A DNA stretch of 64,000 nt from DASYXT01 sp035934555 (GCA_035934555.1 DASYXT010000071.1:75775-139774); one strand, 5' to 3'; numbered from the stretch's first letter, positions 43,719 to 52,936 are shown. Notes: generated by a model from the letters alone, not told the origin. Made by a program: numbers and translations.

Positions 43719-46037
43719 GTGAAGTTCAAGCCGCTGAAACGGATGCCGGTCGTGCTGGCCTTGAGCGTCATCGTCCTGATCGGTGTTGTGCGCTGCCTCG
43801 ACTGGGATCTCTTCGAGCGATTGGAGCGGATGACCTACGACTGGCGTGTGCGCGCCGCGTTGCATTTTCCCGCGCCCGCCGCGACGAACCTCGGGTTCGT
43901 TTACATCGACGAGGAAAGCGTTAAAGCGGTTTGGAATGGGTCGCTGGGCTTCAACTTCGGCTTGCTGTGGCCGCGGCAGGTTTATGGCCGGCTGGTTGAC
44001 GAACTGGCCGCGCAAGGCGCCAAAGCCGTCGGCATCGATATTCTCTTCGGCGAACTGCGGCACGATCAGGCGGAGGTGAAGATGTCTGACGGCCACACGT
44101 TCATGGAATCGGACGATTATTTTGCCATGAGCCTCCGCCACGCCGGCAACGTCATCATTGCCATCACCCCCGACATCACCCCGCCCAACCTGTTCCTTAC
44201 CAATGCGGCGATGGTAGGCGACATTACCGCCGACACAGACTCCGACGGCATTCTGCGCCGCGCCAAAGCGTTTCGCGTCTATCGCCGCTGGCATGAGGCC
44301 TTCCGCAAATTGGAAGATGATCCGGAGTATGACGTGGACCTGTCCAAAGCGCGAATCGGGCCGCGCCAGATAATCCTGCCGCGCCCGGCCGAGCTCGGCA
44401 ATATTACCGTGCCCCTGGATGCCAATGGGAATTTTGATTTAGCGGATTTCGGCGGAGACAAATTGCCGCCAGGGCAACCAAGGTTTGCGAAGCCCTTCAC
44501 CGACGAACGAGTGTGGCATATGGGCATCGCACTGGCCGCGCGCGAGTTGGGGCTGGACCTGGAGCACCCCGAGGTGGATCGAGGGAATGGACGCATCACC
44601 CTGCACGGCCGGGGCGGGATCACTCGCGTCATCCCAGTGGATGCCGACGGGTACTTTTACATCGATTGGTCGCTCCTGCCTAACTCGCCGCAGCTCACGC
44701 GCCAGTCGATTCAAGCGATGCTGGCTCAGGCGCGTCGGCGGTTGGAGGGGCAAACCAACGGCCTCGAGGCGCCCTGGCGCGGCAAGCTCGTGGTCGTCGG
44801 CTCCAGTGCCGTCGTGGGCAATAACCTGACCGATCTCGGTGCCACACCGCTCATGCGGCACGCTTTGCTGGTCGCCAAACATTGGAACGTCGCCAATTCG
44901 GTCATTACGGGCCGGTTCGTCCGGCGTGCGCCGCTGCCGATGGAGCTGGCGCTGATCGCGATGCTCGGGCTGCTCGCGGCGGTAATGACCTGGCAGTTGC
45001 GCGTGCTGGCCGCCTCCGCCTCGGTGCTGGCGGTGGCCGTTATTTATTTGGGCTTCGCGCTAGGGCTTTACGTTCACAGCCGCTTTTGGTTGCCCCTGGT
45101 ACTGCCGATTGGGGGCGCCTTGTTCATGAACTACGTATGCCTCGTGAGCTGGCGCGTCGTGTTCGAACAAGCCGAACAACGCCGCATCAAAGGTGTGTTC
45201 TCGATGGTCGTTTCGCCGAAAATCGTCAAAGAACTATTGCAGGCGTCCACGCTGGCCCTCGGCGGTGCCCGCCGCGAGATTACCGTGCTTTTCGCCGATG
45301 TGCGCGGGTTCACTGAGCTCACCGATGACAGCCAGGAACAGGTCGCCGAACGCGTCCGCCGCGCCGGGCTGACAGGCGCAGCCGCGGAGGCCTGTTTCGA
45401 TCAGCAGGCGCGCGAAACTCTCGCAACCATCAACCTGTACCTGAGTGTCGTCGCCGATACCGTCATCGAGCAGGACGGAACCTTGGACAAGTTTATCGGG
45501 GATTGTGTGATGGCCTTTTGGGGCGCGCCGACTCCGAACCCGCGGCATGCGGCCTCGTGCGTGCGCGCCGCGGTGCAGGCACAGCGGGCGATTTATGACC
45601 TGAACCTGCGACGGCTCGCCGAAAACAAAAGGCACATCGAAGCCAACGAGGCTCGCATGGCCAACGGGCTGCCCCCCGAACCGTTGCTGCCAATCCTCTT
45701 TCTGGGCACCGGCATTAACACCGGCTGGGCCACCGTCGGCCTGATGGGCGCCGAGTCGCGCACCGCCATCCGGCAGGGCAGCTACACTGTGTTCGGCCGC
45801 GAGGTGAATTTAGCCAGCCGCCTCGAAGGTCGCTCAGGCCGCGGCCGGATTCTCATCAGCCACGGAACCTTTGCGCAACTCCAGCGGGACCACCCCGCCC
45901 TGGCCGCCACCTGCATCGCCCTGCCCGTCATTTCCGACATTAAAGGCATCCGCGGCTCGATCCAGGCTTACGAGGTCCCTTGGCGGGCCGTCGGCGCCCT
46001 GCCCCTTGACGTCGAGTTCGGCGAGCGTAGAGCGTAG
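43719..46037 (+). CDS. CHASE2-domain class III adenylate/guanylate cyclase
   Basis: 772 residues from GTG 43719; ATG 43743 is alternative. One N-terminal helix, then a CHASE2 sensor (FERLERMTYDWRVRAALHFP; VYIDEESVKAVWNGSLGFNF; VGIDILFGELRH). Three transmembrane helices follow (LPMELALIAMLGLLAAVMTW onward). The cyclase domain has REITVLFADVRGFTELTDD (first metal Asp), DKFIGDCVMAFWGAP (second Asp, substrate Lys) and TVFGREVNLASRLEGRSG (transition-state Asn and Arg). It would make cAMP or cGMP in response to an extracytoplasmic signal. Its partner FecR gene lies upstream. A roughly 40-residue insertion (SQEQVAERVRRAGLTGAAAE) sits within the first cyclase subdomain. Confidence 0.9.
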   Translation: MKFKPLKRMPVVLALSVIVLIGVVRCLDWDLFERLERMTYDWRVRAALHFPAPAATNLGFVYIDEESVKAVWNGSLGFNFGLLWPRQVYGRLVDELAAQGAKAVGIDILFGELRHDQAEVKMSDGHTFMESDDYFAMSLRHAGNVIIAITPDITPPNLFLTNAAMVGDITADTDSDGILRRAKAFRVYRRWHEAFRKLEDDPEYDVDLSKARIGPRQIILPRPAELGNITVPLDANGNFDLADFGGDKLPPGQPRFAKPFTDERVWHMGIALAARELGLDLEHPEVDRGNGRITLHGRGGITRVIPVDADGYFYIDWSLLPNSPQLTRQSIQAMLAQARRRLEGQTNGLEAPWRGKLVVVGSSAVVGNNLTDLGATPLMRHALLVAKHWNVANSVITGRFVRRAPLPMELALIAMLGLLAAVMTWQLRVLAASASVLAVAVIYLGFALGLYVHSRFWLPLVLPIGGALFMNYVCLVSWRVVFEQAEQRRIKGVFSMVVSPKIVKELLQASTLALGGARREITVLFADVRGFTELTDDSQEQVAERVRRAGLTGAAAEACFDQQARETLATINLYLSVVADTVIEQDGTLDKFIGDCVMAFWGAPTPNPRHAASCVRAAVQAQRAIYDLNLRRLAENKRHIEANEARMANGLPPEPLLPILFLGTGINTGWATVGLMGAESRTAIRQGSYTVFGREVNLASRLEGRSGRGRILISHGTFAQLQRDHPALAATCIALPVISDIKGIRGSIQAYEVPWRAVGALPLDVEFGERRA

Positions 46038-46055
46038 GAGCATGGCTTTCTGCTG

Positions 46056-46130
46056 AAAAAAGGCCCCCACCAGGGTTGGCCCGGGCTGCGACACGCGGAA
46101 TTTCGCAGCGCCGGCGCGCCCCGGTGGGGG
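46056..46130 (-). terminator. Nested hairpin, minus-strand terminator
   Basis: The outer stem CCCCCACC/GGTGGGGG (46064-46071 with 46123-46130) encloses an inner stem CCGGGCTGCGA/TCGCAGC-G-CCGG (46081-46091 with 46103-46114). On the minus strand it is followed by CC and TTTTTT (46061-46056). It lies 110 bp behind the small minus-strand ORF at 46239-46391. On the plus strand there is no T run, although it could still slow transcription leaving the cyclase gene. Confidence 0.6.
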
Positions 46131-46238
46131 ACCTGATTATTATGGTTTCCCGGCACCGCGACCTTCAGTCGGGGGGCCGGACCATATTGTCTTCCGTAAT
46201 GGAAAACAAAGCGTCATGGTTTTCCAGCCATCGGCTGG

Positions 46239-46391
46239 TCAGCTCGGGTTGCCGGTCGGGAACTCCTCCAGCGGCTCGGGAAATACTTTGCTGAAATCCT
46301 CAGCCTGCGGCAAGGGTGACGCGCTGGTAAATAATTCCAGCGTTAATCCCCCGGCTATCAACGCCAGAATGCTAAGCGCGACATCTGTCAT
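46239..46391 (-). CDS. Small membrane or signal-anchored protein, 50 residues
   Basis: Reading frame from ATG (ending at 46391) to TGA (46239), below common length cut-offs. The protein starts MTDVALSILALIAGGLTLEL, a hydrophobic helix, and continues with the acidic, proline-containing tail AEDFSKVFPEPLEEFPTGNP. Composition is coherent (no odd residue runs) and a terminator follows on the same strand. There is no clear Shine-Dalgarno, as for many genes here. The rest of the gap 46392-46666 shows no further gene. Function unknown. Confidence 0.5.
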   Translation of the reverse strand: MTDVALSILALIAGGLTLELFTSASPLPQAEDFSKVFPEPLEEFPTGNPS

Positions 46392-46666
46392 GAGATTTGG
46401 AAAAGCAAGCGAAGTGCCAACTCATTGTGCTCCCAAACCTGAGCACCAGTCGCTTCCTGAACCATTGTCTCGTCTCACCCTGTTGGCTCATCTCTGACGG
46501 GGCCTGTCTCGTTTCAGGACGCCCGCCCGCATTCCCCTCCGATAGGTTCGGTGAGGTTGGCCTGCTCCGCCCGCTAGCTTCGCCGTTCGCTGTTCACCTT
46601 GACCCCTTGTGCCGCGTCTGGTTAGTTACGGACGCGTTTTGAACCGAGCACCTGCGGGCCGATTTC

Positions 46667-48181
46667 ATGTCTCTAAGCGTTGTCACATTGTGCCTGGCGT
46701 TCATCATCGGGATGTACTTCTACAACAACCCGCTGCGCCATAGCGGGTGGTACGTTTTCCGTCGTTTCACCAACTGGCTGCCCTTGGGCATGACCTACGC
46801 CTTCCTGTACATGGGCCGCTACAACCTCAACGTGTCGAAGAATGCGATGGGGTCGCTCATGTCGAACGAAGATTTCGGCCTGATCTTCGCCGCCGGCACC
46901 TGGACCTATGCGCTTTCGTTTTTGGTCAATGGCCCCTTCGTTGACAAGATCGGGGGCAAGAAGGGGATCATGATCGCTGCGCTGGGCGCGGCCGCCGCTA
47001 ACGTCGCTTTGGGCGTCGTGACTTACCTCGTCCTCATGCACCGGCTTCACATCAAGTTGGTCCTGGTCTTTTCCATCATTTACGCCCTCAACATGTATTT
47101 TCAGAGTTACGGCGCGGTATCGATTATCAAGGTGAAGGCGTACTGGTTCCACGTGCGCGAGCGCGGCGTGTTTGGGGCGATTTTCGGCACGCTGATTTCC
47201 TTGGGAGTCTATTTTGCGTTCGATTGGGGTCAGGCGATCGTGGACATGACCAAAGCCAGGGCCGGTGCGCAACCCTCCTGGCTGGAGCTGCTCATCCGCA
47301 AAGTCTTTGCGCTGGACCACCAAACCGTCGATGCGACGTGGTGTGTGTTTTTCATTCCCGCAATCCTGCTCGCGGGCTGGGCGCTGCTGGACTTGTGGCT
47401 CATCAAGGATACGCCTGAACAAGCGGGGTTCCCGCCGTTCGAAACCCATGACGCCTCGACCGGCCTGATGCACGTTCAGTATTCGATGACAGATTTGCTG
47501 AAGAAGGTGTTCGCCAGCCCGCTGATGTTGATGCTGGCGCTGGTGGAATTGACCTCCGGCGTATCGCGCAACGGCATCATGCAATGGTATCCGATCTTCG
47601 CCAAGCAGGTGAAGCAAACCGGCGCGGAAGCCATCGCCGACCACTGGGGTTTATGGCTCTGCCTGTTTGGCATCGTCGGCGGCTTCGCCGGCGGGCTGAT
47701 CTCCGACAAACTATTCCAGTCGCGCCGGGGCCCCCCAACCGCGCTGCTTTGCGGGCTGATTTTGCTGATGGCCGGCGGCATGGCCCTCGTGCTCTTCCGC
47801 GCCCCCTGGTTGGTCGGCATTGCCTCGCTGATTATCGTCATGGCCGCCATCGGCGTGACCTCGTTAACCTCAGGCACCGCGGCCGCTGATTTTGGCGGGC
47901 GCAAGGCTACGGCAACTTGCTCCGGAATTGTGGACGGCTTTGTCTATCTGGGCAGCGGCTTGCAATCGATTAGCCTTGGCTTTCTAACCGGCAACAGTTG
48001 GATTTGGTGGCCGTTATTTCTGATGCCGTTTGCCGTGTTGGGTTGCGGCATCGCTATCCGGTTCTGGAACGAGCTGCCGGCGGCCACCCGCAAATATCTC
48101 GCCGAGGTCGAGAACAACCCCGCTGCCGCAGGTGCGGGCCATACCCCCGAGCGGGTTATCGTGCCGGTACAGCCGCCCTGA
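46667..48181 (+). CDS. Organophosphate:phosphate antiporter family transporter (GlpT/UhpT-like)
   Basis: 504 residues. MFS protein of the OPA group. YAFLYMGRYNLNVSKNAMGS in helix 1 is the family signature with the phosphate-binding Arg. FLVNGPFVDKIGGKKGIMIA follows. A central block SIIKVKAYWFHVRERGVFGA and late DFGGRKATATCSGIVDGFVY are also typical. Members exchange sugar phosphates or glycerol phosphate for inorganic phosphate. Next gene GH15 starts 21 bp later, so uptake of a phosphorylated sugar and glucan breakdown may be linked (inference). Confidence 0.9.
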   Translation: MSLSVVTLCLAFIIGMYFYNNPLRHSGWYVFRRFTNWLPLGMTYAFLYMGRYNLNVSKNAMGSLMSNEDFGLIFAAGTWTYALSFLVNGPFVDKIGGKKGIMIAALGAAAANVALGVVTYLVLMHRLHIKLVLVFSIIYALNMYFQSYGAVSIIKVKAYWFHVRERGVFGAIFGTLISLGVYFAFDWGQAIVDMTKARAGAQPSWLELLIRKVFALDHQTVDATWCVFFIPAILLAGWALLDLWLIKDTPEQAGFPPFETHDASTGLMHVQYSMTDLLKKVFASPLMLMLALVELTSGVSRNGIMQWYPIFAKQVKQTGAEAIADHWGLWLCLFGIVGGFAGGLISDKLFQSRRGPPTALLCGLILLMAGGMALVLFRAPWLVGIASLIIVMAAIGVTSLTSGTAAADFGGRKATATCSGIVDGFVYLGSGLQSISLGFLTGNSWIWWPLFLMPFAVLGCGIAIRFWNELPAATRKYLAEVENNPAAAGAGHTPERVIVPVQPP

Positions 48182-48202
48182 GCAGGTTCATCCCAAGCTA
48201 AT

Positions 48203-50017
48203 ATGCCTTATAAGCCCATTGAAGACTACGGGATTGTCGGCGACCTCCACACCGTGGCGTTGGTGAGCAAGGACGCTTCGGTGGACTTCATGTGCTTTCC
48301 GAATTTCGATTCACCGACCATTTTCGCCGCGCTGCTCGATGACCGGAAGGGGGGCCGTTTTTCCCTCGCGCCCGAAATGAAAGGTGCGACCCACAAACAG
48401 ATTTACCTGCCGGACTCCAATGTGCTCTTGACGCGATTTCTAGCGGAAGAGGCGCTGGTAGAAGTGTCCGATTTCATGCCGATTCTCGACCTGGGTCATG
48501 CGCACGACCTGGTGCGCCGGGCCAAGTGCATCCGGGGCGAAGTACCCTTTCGCATGGTCTGCGACCCGCGCTTCGATTACGGGCGTGCGGGGCATAGGGT
48601 GGAAAAGAAACGGGGAGAGGTTCTGTTCGTGAGCCAGGGACCCGACAAAACCGTGCTGCGCCTGCGCAGTGAAGTGCCGTTGCGCATCGAAAATGGAGCG
48701 GCCGTCGCCGAATTCAAACTGCGCTCAGGGGAATGCGCCGCTTTTGTGCTCGAAGACGGCCGGGCGGGCCGCGAATCGCCCTCGGCGGCGCCGGATTATG
48801 ACAGCACCGCTTTCAAACAAACCATGGACTACTGGCGGGCGTGGGTGCAGCACTCGCAGTACAAAGGGCGATGGCGTGAGATGGTTAACCGCTCGGCGTT
48901 GGTGCTGAAGTTGCTGACTTCGGCGAAGTTCGGGTCGATCGTCGCCGCGCCGACGTTTGGCTTGCCGGAGGAGTTGGGGGGCGTGCGCAATTGGGATTAC
49001 CGCTATACGTGGATTCGCGACGCCTCATTCACAATCTACGCGCTGATGCGCCTGGGCTACACCGAAGAAGCGACGGCGTTCATGCGCTGGATTGAAGCCC
49101 GGTGCGGTGAGCTTAAGCCCGGCATGCCCTTGCAGGTGATGTACCGCATCGACGGCACCCAGAATCTTGATGAGACCGTGCTGCCGCATCTTCAGGGTTA
49201 TCGCAAATCGCGTCCGGTGCGCATCGGCAACGGCGCCGCCAACCAACTCCAGTTGGACATCTACGGTGAGTTGATGGACTCGGTCTATATTTACAATAAG
49301 ACCGGTGAGCCGATTTCGTATGATTTCTGGCAAAACCTGGTGCGATTGATCGATTGGACTTGCGATAACTGGCAAAAGCCCGACAAAGGCATTTGGGAGG
49401 TGCGTGGCGGTCCCTACGAATTCCTTTACTCACGCGTGTTGAGCTGGGTGGCGCTGGACCGCGGCCTGCGCCTGGCGCAAAAGCGGTCTTTCCCGGCGCC
49501 ACTGGGGCGTTGGCTTCAGGTGCGCGACGAGATTTACCGCGACGTGTATCGCAGCTTTTGGGACCCGGGTATCAAGACATTCGTGCAGTACAAAGGGGCC
49601 AAGACGGTGGACGCGTCGGCGTTGTTGATGCCGCTGGTAAAGTTCATCGGACCAAACGATCCGCGCTGGCGCTCGACCTTGCAGGTGATCAACGAGCACC
49701 TGCTCGAGGATTCACTGGTCTATCGTTATAATGTGCTCGAGGGCGCCAACACCGGATTTCCCGGCCGGGAAGGGACGTTTGCGGTGTGTTCGTTTTGGAA
49801 TGTGGAATGCCTGGCGCGCGCCGGCGACGTTAAGCTGGCCCGGTTTTATTTCGAGAAGACGCTCAGCTATGCCAATCATCTGGGGCTGTATTCGGAGGAG
49901 ATCGGGTTGAGCGGGGAGCATCTGGGGAATTTTCCGCAAGCGTTCACACACCTGGGGCTGATCAGCGCCGCCTGGTCCCTGGACCGCGCGCTGGACAGGA
50001 TGCAGAACCCTTCTTAA
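48203..50017 (+). CDS. GH15 glucoamylase/trehalase-like glycoside hydrolase
   Basis: 604 residues. MPYKPIEDYGIVGDLHTVAL opens an N-terminal beta sandwich, followed by the (alpha/alpha)6 barrel. GGVRNWDYRYTWIRDASFTI is the glycoside-binding W-D-Y-R / W-x-R-D block. The later KPDKGIWEVRGGPYEFLYSR supplies the general acid (IWEVRG), and LYSEEIGLSGEHLGNFPQAF the base (EE-x-G). No signal peptide, so cytoplasmic. Typical of the bacterial GH15 group that splits trehalose or alpha-glucans. Its stop overlaps the stop end of folC by 4 bp on the opposite strand. Confidence 0.93.
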   Translation: MPYKPIEDYGIVGDLHTVALVSKDASVDFMCFPNFDSPTIFAALLDDRKGGRFSLAPEMKGATHKQIYLPDSNVLLTRFLAEEALVEVSDFMPILDLGHAHDLVRRAKCIRGEVPFRMVCDPRFDYGRAGHRVEKKRGEVLFVSQGPDKTVLRLRSEVPLRIENGAAVAEFKLRSGECAAFVLEDGRAGRESPSAAPDYDSTAFKQTMDYWRAWVQHSQYKGRWREMVNRSALVLKLLTSAKFGSIVAAPTFGLPEELGGVRNWDYRYTWIRDASFTIYALMRLGYTEEATAFMRWIEARCGELKPGMPLQVMYRIDGTQNLDETVLPHLQGYRKSRPVRIGNGAANQLQLDIYGELMDSVYIYNKTGEPISYDFWQNLVRLIDWTCDNWQKPDKGIWEVRGGPYEFLYSRVLSWVALDRGLRLAQKRSFPAPLGRWLQVRDEIYRDVYRSFWDPGIKTFVQYKGAKTVDASALLMPLVKFIGPNDPRWRSTLQVINEHLLEDSLVYRYNVLEGANTGFPGREGTFAVCSFWNVECLARAGDVKLARFYFEKTLSYANHLGLYSEEIGLSGEHLGNFPQAFTHLGLISAAWSLDRALDRMQNPS

Positions 50018-51369
50018 CGGCTGGTCGGGGCAGGGCCCCATTCATTGAGCAGGCGTTCGTCTGGTGAACTCAGAGGCGAAAGCTGCAATAGCTCCATTGC
50101 TTCTCCGATCAGGTACAGCGACCCGGCAATGATCAGGAACCGTTCGGCGCAATTGTCATCGAGTGCCGCGCGTAACGAGTCGTACTCGGCCACGGGGGCC
50201 GAGGGGTTGGCGCGGTGGCAGACCTCGGCCAGCCCGTGCGGTTCGGCCGTGCGTTCGCTGTGCACCGGCACCAGCAGAATCCGCGAAGCCGCCGGCGCCA
50301 GCAACTCGCACATGCGCGCCCAATCCTTATCGCGCAGTATCCCCAGCACCAGCGCCGGGCGTTCCTGCGGAAAGTAATCCTGGAGAGCCGCGCGCAGCAT
50401 CTCGGCTCCGCCCACGTTATGCGCGCCATCCAGCAGGATTTGCTGCCCGGATGGCCGGGTGACCAACTGCAACCGCCCGGGCCATTGCACCCGCTCCAGT
50501 CCCTGGCGCACCGTCGCGGCTGCAACCGGCACTTGCGGCTGGAGGACCTCGACGGTCTCCAGCGCGATGGCCGCGTTCATTTTTTGGTGTTGGCCCAGCA
50601 ACGGCAGTATCAGGGTATCCAGCGGCGGACGGCGCGCCGCCGGCGCCGGAACCACCGACAGGGGGGAGTTTTCGCGGCGCGCGGTTTCGGTGATGACAGC
50701 CAGGGCTTCCGGCGTAGTGGCTCCGGTGATCACGGGGACGCCGGGTTTGATGATGCCCGCCTTTTCGCGTGCGATGCTGGCGAGGGTTTCGCCCAGCCAT
50801 TTCTGATGATCGAATTGAATATTGGTAATAACGCTGGCGAGAGGCGTGACGATGTTGGTCGAATCGAGGCGGCCTCCCAGCCCCGTCTCCCAAATCACCA
50901 GGTCACAGTTTTGCGCCGCGAAATACTTCAACGCCATAACCGTGACCACCTCGAAGAAAGTGGGATGCTGGAAGGCCTCGGCGGTCTGGTTATCGGCGGA
51001 GCTCGCCGCTTTTTCAGCACCCGCGCTCGCCTCTTCACCCCAGCCAGTTCGCAGCAGCGCCTGCATTTCCTCCACCAGGGCGCTCACGGCAGCGTCGGGG
51101 ATAAGTTGCCGGTTTACCTGGATGCGCTCGCCGAAGGCGACCAGGTGCGGCGACGTGAACAAGCCCACCCGCAAACCCGCCGTCCGGTAGATGCTCTCGA
51201 GCATGGCCGCGGTGGACCCTTTTCCATTAGTGCCGGCGATATGAATGAACTGCAATTGCTGCTGGGGATTGCCGGCCAGTGAGGCGAGCTTAAACGTATT
51301 GTCCAAGCCGAATTTGGCCCCGAACCAGCGGAGCTTGTAGAGAAACTGGATGGCGCCAGGGTAAGTCAT
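50014..51369 (-). CDS. folC: Bifunctional dihydrofolate synthase/folylpolyglutamate synthase
   Basis: 451 residues. Ligates glutamate to dihydropteroate or folates with ATP. The P-loop is HIAGTNGKGSTAAMLESIYR (about residues 42-61). LVIWETGLGGRLDSTNIV is the conserved ATP/Mg block, and VITNIQFDHQKWLGETLASI with AREKAGIIKPGVPVITG follow. ILLDGAHNVGGAEMLRAAL is the C-terminal domain hallmark. An insertion (EEASAGAEKAASSADNQTAE) in the N-terminal domain is longer than usual. Stands alone on the minus strand. Confidence 0.95.
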   Translation of the reverse strand: MTYPGAIQFLYKLRWFGAKFGLDNTFKLASLAGNPQQQLQFIHIAGTNGKGSTAAMLESIYRTAGLRVGLFTSPHLVAFGERIQVNRQLIPDAAVSALVEEMQALLRTGWGEEASAGAEKAASSADNQTAEAFQHPTFFEVVTVMALKYFAAQNCDLVIWETGLGGRLDSTNIVTPLASVITNIQFDHQKWLGETLASIAREKAGIIKPGVPVITGATTPEALAVITETARRENSPLSVVPAPAARRPPLDTLILPLLGQHQKMNAAIALETVEVLQPQVPVAAATVRQGLERVQWPGRLQLVTRPSGQQILLDGAHNVGGAEMLRAALQDYFPQERPALVLGILRDKDWARMCELLAPAASRILLVPVHSERTAEPHGLAEVCHRANPSAPVAEYDSLRAALDDNCAERFLIIAGSLYLIGEAMELLQLSPLSSPDERLLNEWGPAPTSR

Positions 51370-51467
51370 TGCCGAGTCACGTCCGGGACTGCTCTCCGGT
51401 TGTTTAGCACAGAATTAGTCACTGGCATAGGAGTAGAGACAATGAATGATAAAATTACAAAGATGTA

Positions 51468-51728
51468 ATGAACAAATCCGCGAATACCGGTGTCTTTAAG
51501 GTCAAGATGATGATGAACAGTGAACGGCTACTTGCCAAAGGGCAGGTCTGGAAAACGCGGGTCGCCGATATCGAGATAATGGATTTGGGTCGCAAGCTGA
51601 TTCGTTACCGGATAACCAAGCAGTTGGGTCACAGGCGTTTCAGCATGCAAATCAGTGGCATTCAGGCTTTGGAAAACTACCTCAAAGCCAATGCCGCCCG
51701 GCTGGTTCACGGCACATCCAATAACTAA
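51468..51728 (+). CDS. Small conserved-looking hypothetical protein, 86 residues
   Basis: Starts at ATG 51468 in AT-rich sequence. The protein reads MNKSANTGVFKVKMMMNSER and then a compact basic domain (LAKGQVWKTRVADIEIMDLG then RKLIRYRITKQLGHRRFSMQ) ending in a helix (SGIQALENYLKANAARL). The alternating basic/hydrophobic strands suggest a small beta fold that could bind nucleic acid, but no known family is recognised. It stands alone, with its own AT-rich upstream region (51420-51467). Confidence 0.6.
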   Translation: MNKSANTGVFKVKMMMNSERLLAKGQVWKTRVADIEIMDLGRKLIRYRITKQLGHRRFSMQISGIQALENYLKANAARLVHGTSNN

Positions 51729-51794
51729 TCGCGCTCCGTTAGGGCTCCTCTCCGTCCTCTGACCAAGTGGCACTCCTCGCGGTTCAGGAGTACC

Positions 51795-51992
51795 GTGCTC
51801 TGCGTGAGCCAAATCCTGAAGGCCTATCAAACCCGGTTTCGTTGGTTGCGGGAAGGCCTGGTTGGACGAGTATTTCGTTTGCGCGCGTTGCGGCAAACTG
51901 TTCTGGCACGGAACCCATTGGATGAAATCCAACGGAACCTAAACGCGATCGCCGAGTCCGTCCGCCACGGAATGGGTCAAAGGAGCTCCTGA
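51795..51992 (+). CDS. Possible small protein, 65 residues
   Basis: GTG start; MLCVSQILKAYQTRFRWLRE and LRALRQTVLARNPLDEIQRN suggest amphipathic basic helices. It is not the shadow of another gene except for the last 16 bases, which overlap the end of the ferredoxin oxidoreductase gene. Weak case: no Shine-Dalgarno and no recognised family. Confidence 0.25.
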   Translation: MLCVSQILKAYQTRFRWLREGLVGRVFRLRALRQTVLARNPLDEIQRNLNAIAESVRHGMGQRSS

Positions 51993-52903
51993 ATCAGCGC
52001 CTGAGCCTGTTCGTCGCTGATGCCCAACTTGCGCCAGGCTAATGGCCCTTGCCCATCGTGCAGCACCGGTTCGAGTTCCCCGAGGCTCGGCAGATCGGTC
52101 CGCTTCCACAACAAACCGATCGGGATTTCGCCATCCCACTGGTAGGCCTTGGCGAGCGCTTTCTGGAAATCGAGCGGATCATGCCCCTGCTCTTCGACGG
52201 GCCGGACGCGCGGGTTAAACCATTGGTAGGTGTTATCCTTGTTGTAGGTGACGCAGGGGCTGAAGACGTCCACGAGCGCGAAGCCTTTGTGCTGGATGGC
52301 GCCCTTGAGCACCTCGACCAGGTGCTTTTGCTTGCCGCTAAAGCCGCGCGCCACATAGGTCGCGCCGCCCACTATCGCCAGCGGCATGGGATTGATCGCA
52401 TTCTCGACGCTTCCATGCGGCGTGCTCTTGGTTTTCATCCCCTTGATGCTCGTCGGCGAGGTTTGCCCGGTCGTCAGCCCATAAATCTGGTTGTCCATGA
52501 CGATGTAGGTCAGGTCGATATTGCGCCGCATCGTATGCAGAAAATGATTGCCGCCGATGCCGTAGCCATCACCGTCGCCGCCGACGCAAATGACTTTGAG
52601 CTCGTGATTACCCATCTTGACGCCTGTGCCGACAGCCAGCGCCCGGCCATGGAGCGTGTGCATGCCGTAGGTGTTGATGAACCCGGGCAGATTGGACGAG
52701 CACCCAATGCCGCTAATCACCACGACCTGATGCGGCAAAAGCCCGAGCTCGAAGAGCGCGGTTTGCAACGCCGACAGGACCGAAAAATCGCCGCAGCCGG
52801 GGCACCAGTCAGGGTGGATCTTGCCCTTGTAGCTGTCTTTGACGAGTTGAGCTGCCGATTTGACGGTTTCGGTCGGCGGCGCGGTTTCTAGCAGTGTGCT
52901 CAT
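51977..52903 (-). CDS. korB: 2-oxoacid:ferredoxin oxidoreductase, beta subunit
   Basis: 308 residues. With the alpha/gamma protein upstream it oxidatively decarboxylates a 2-oxoacid (2-oxoglutarate or pyruvate) to the acyl-CoA and reduces ferredoxin. WCPGCGDFSVLSALQTAL and VISGIGCSSNLPGFINTYG hold [4Fe-4S] cysteines, with a further one in VFSPCVTYN. The thiamine diphosphate motif is CVGGDGDGYGIGGNHFLH to YIVMDNQIYGLTTGQTSPTS. Which 2-oxoacid is used cannot be decided from sequence reading; KorB is the nearest usual name. The gene is 33 bp behind its partner. Confidence 0.88.
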   Translation of the reverse strand: MSTLLETAPPTETVKSAAQLVKDSYKGKIHPDWCPGCGDFSVLSALQTALFELGLLPHQVVVISGIGCSSNLPGFINTYGMHTLHGRALAVGTGVKMGNHELKVICVGGDGDGYGIGGNHFLHTMRRNIDLTYIVMDNQIYGLTTGQTSPTSIKGMKTKSTPHGSVENAINPMPLAIVGGATYVARGFSGKQKHLVEVLKGAIQHKGFALVDVFSPCVTYNKDNTYQWFNPRVRPVEEQGHDPLDFQKALAKAYQWDGEIPIGLLWKRTDLPSLGELEPVLHDGQGPLAWRKLGISDEQAQALIQELL

Positions 52904-52936
52904 AAAAATGTCGCGTGGGTCGGATTTTCCAGTGCG

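Noticed and set aside
46392..46666. tRNA or riboswitch before the organophosphate transporter
   Set aside because: No cloverleaf and no recognised riboswitch core seen; I find nothing to call in this stretch beyond possible promoters.
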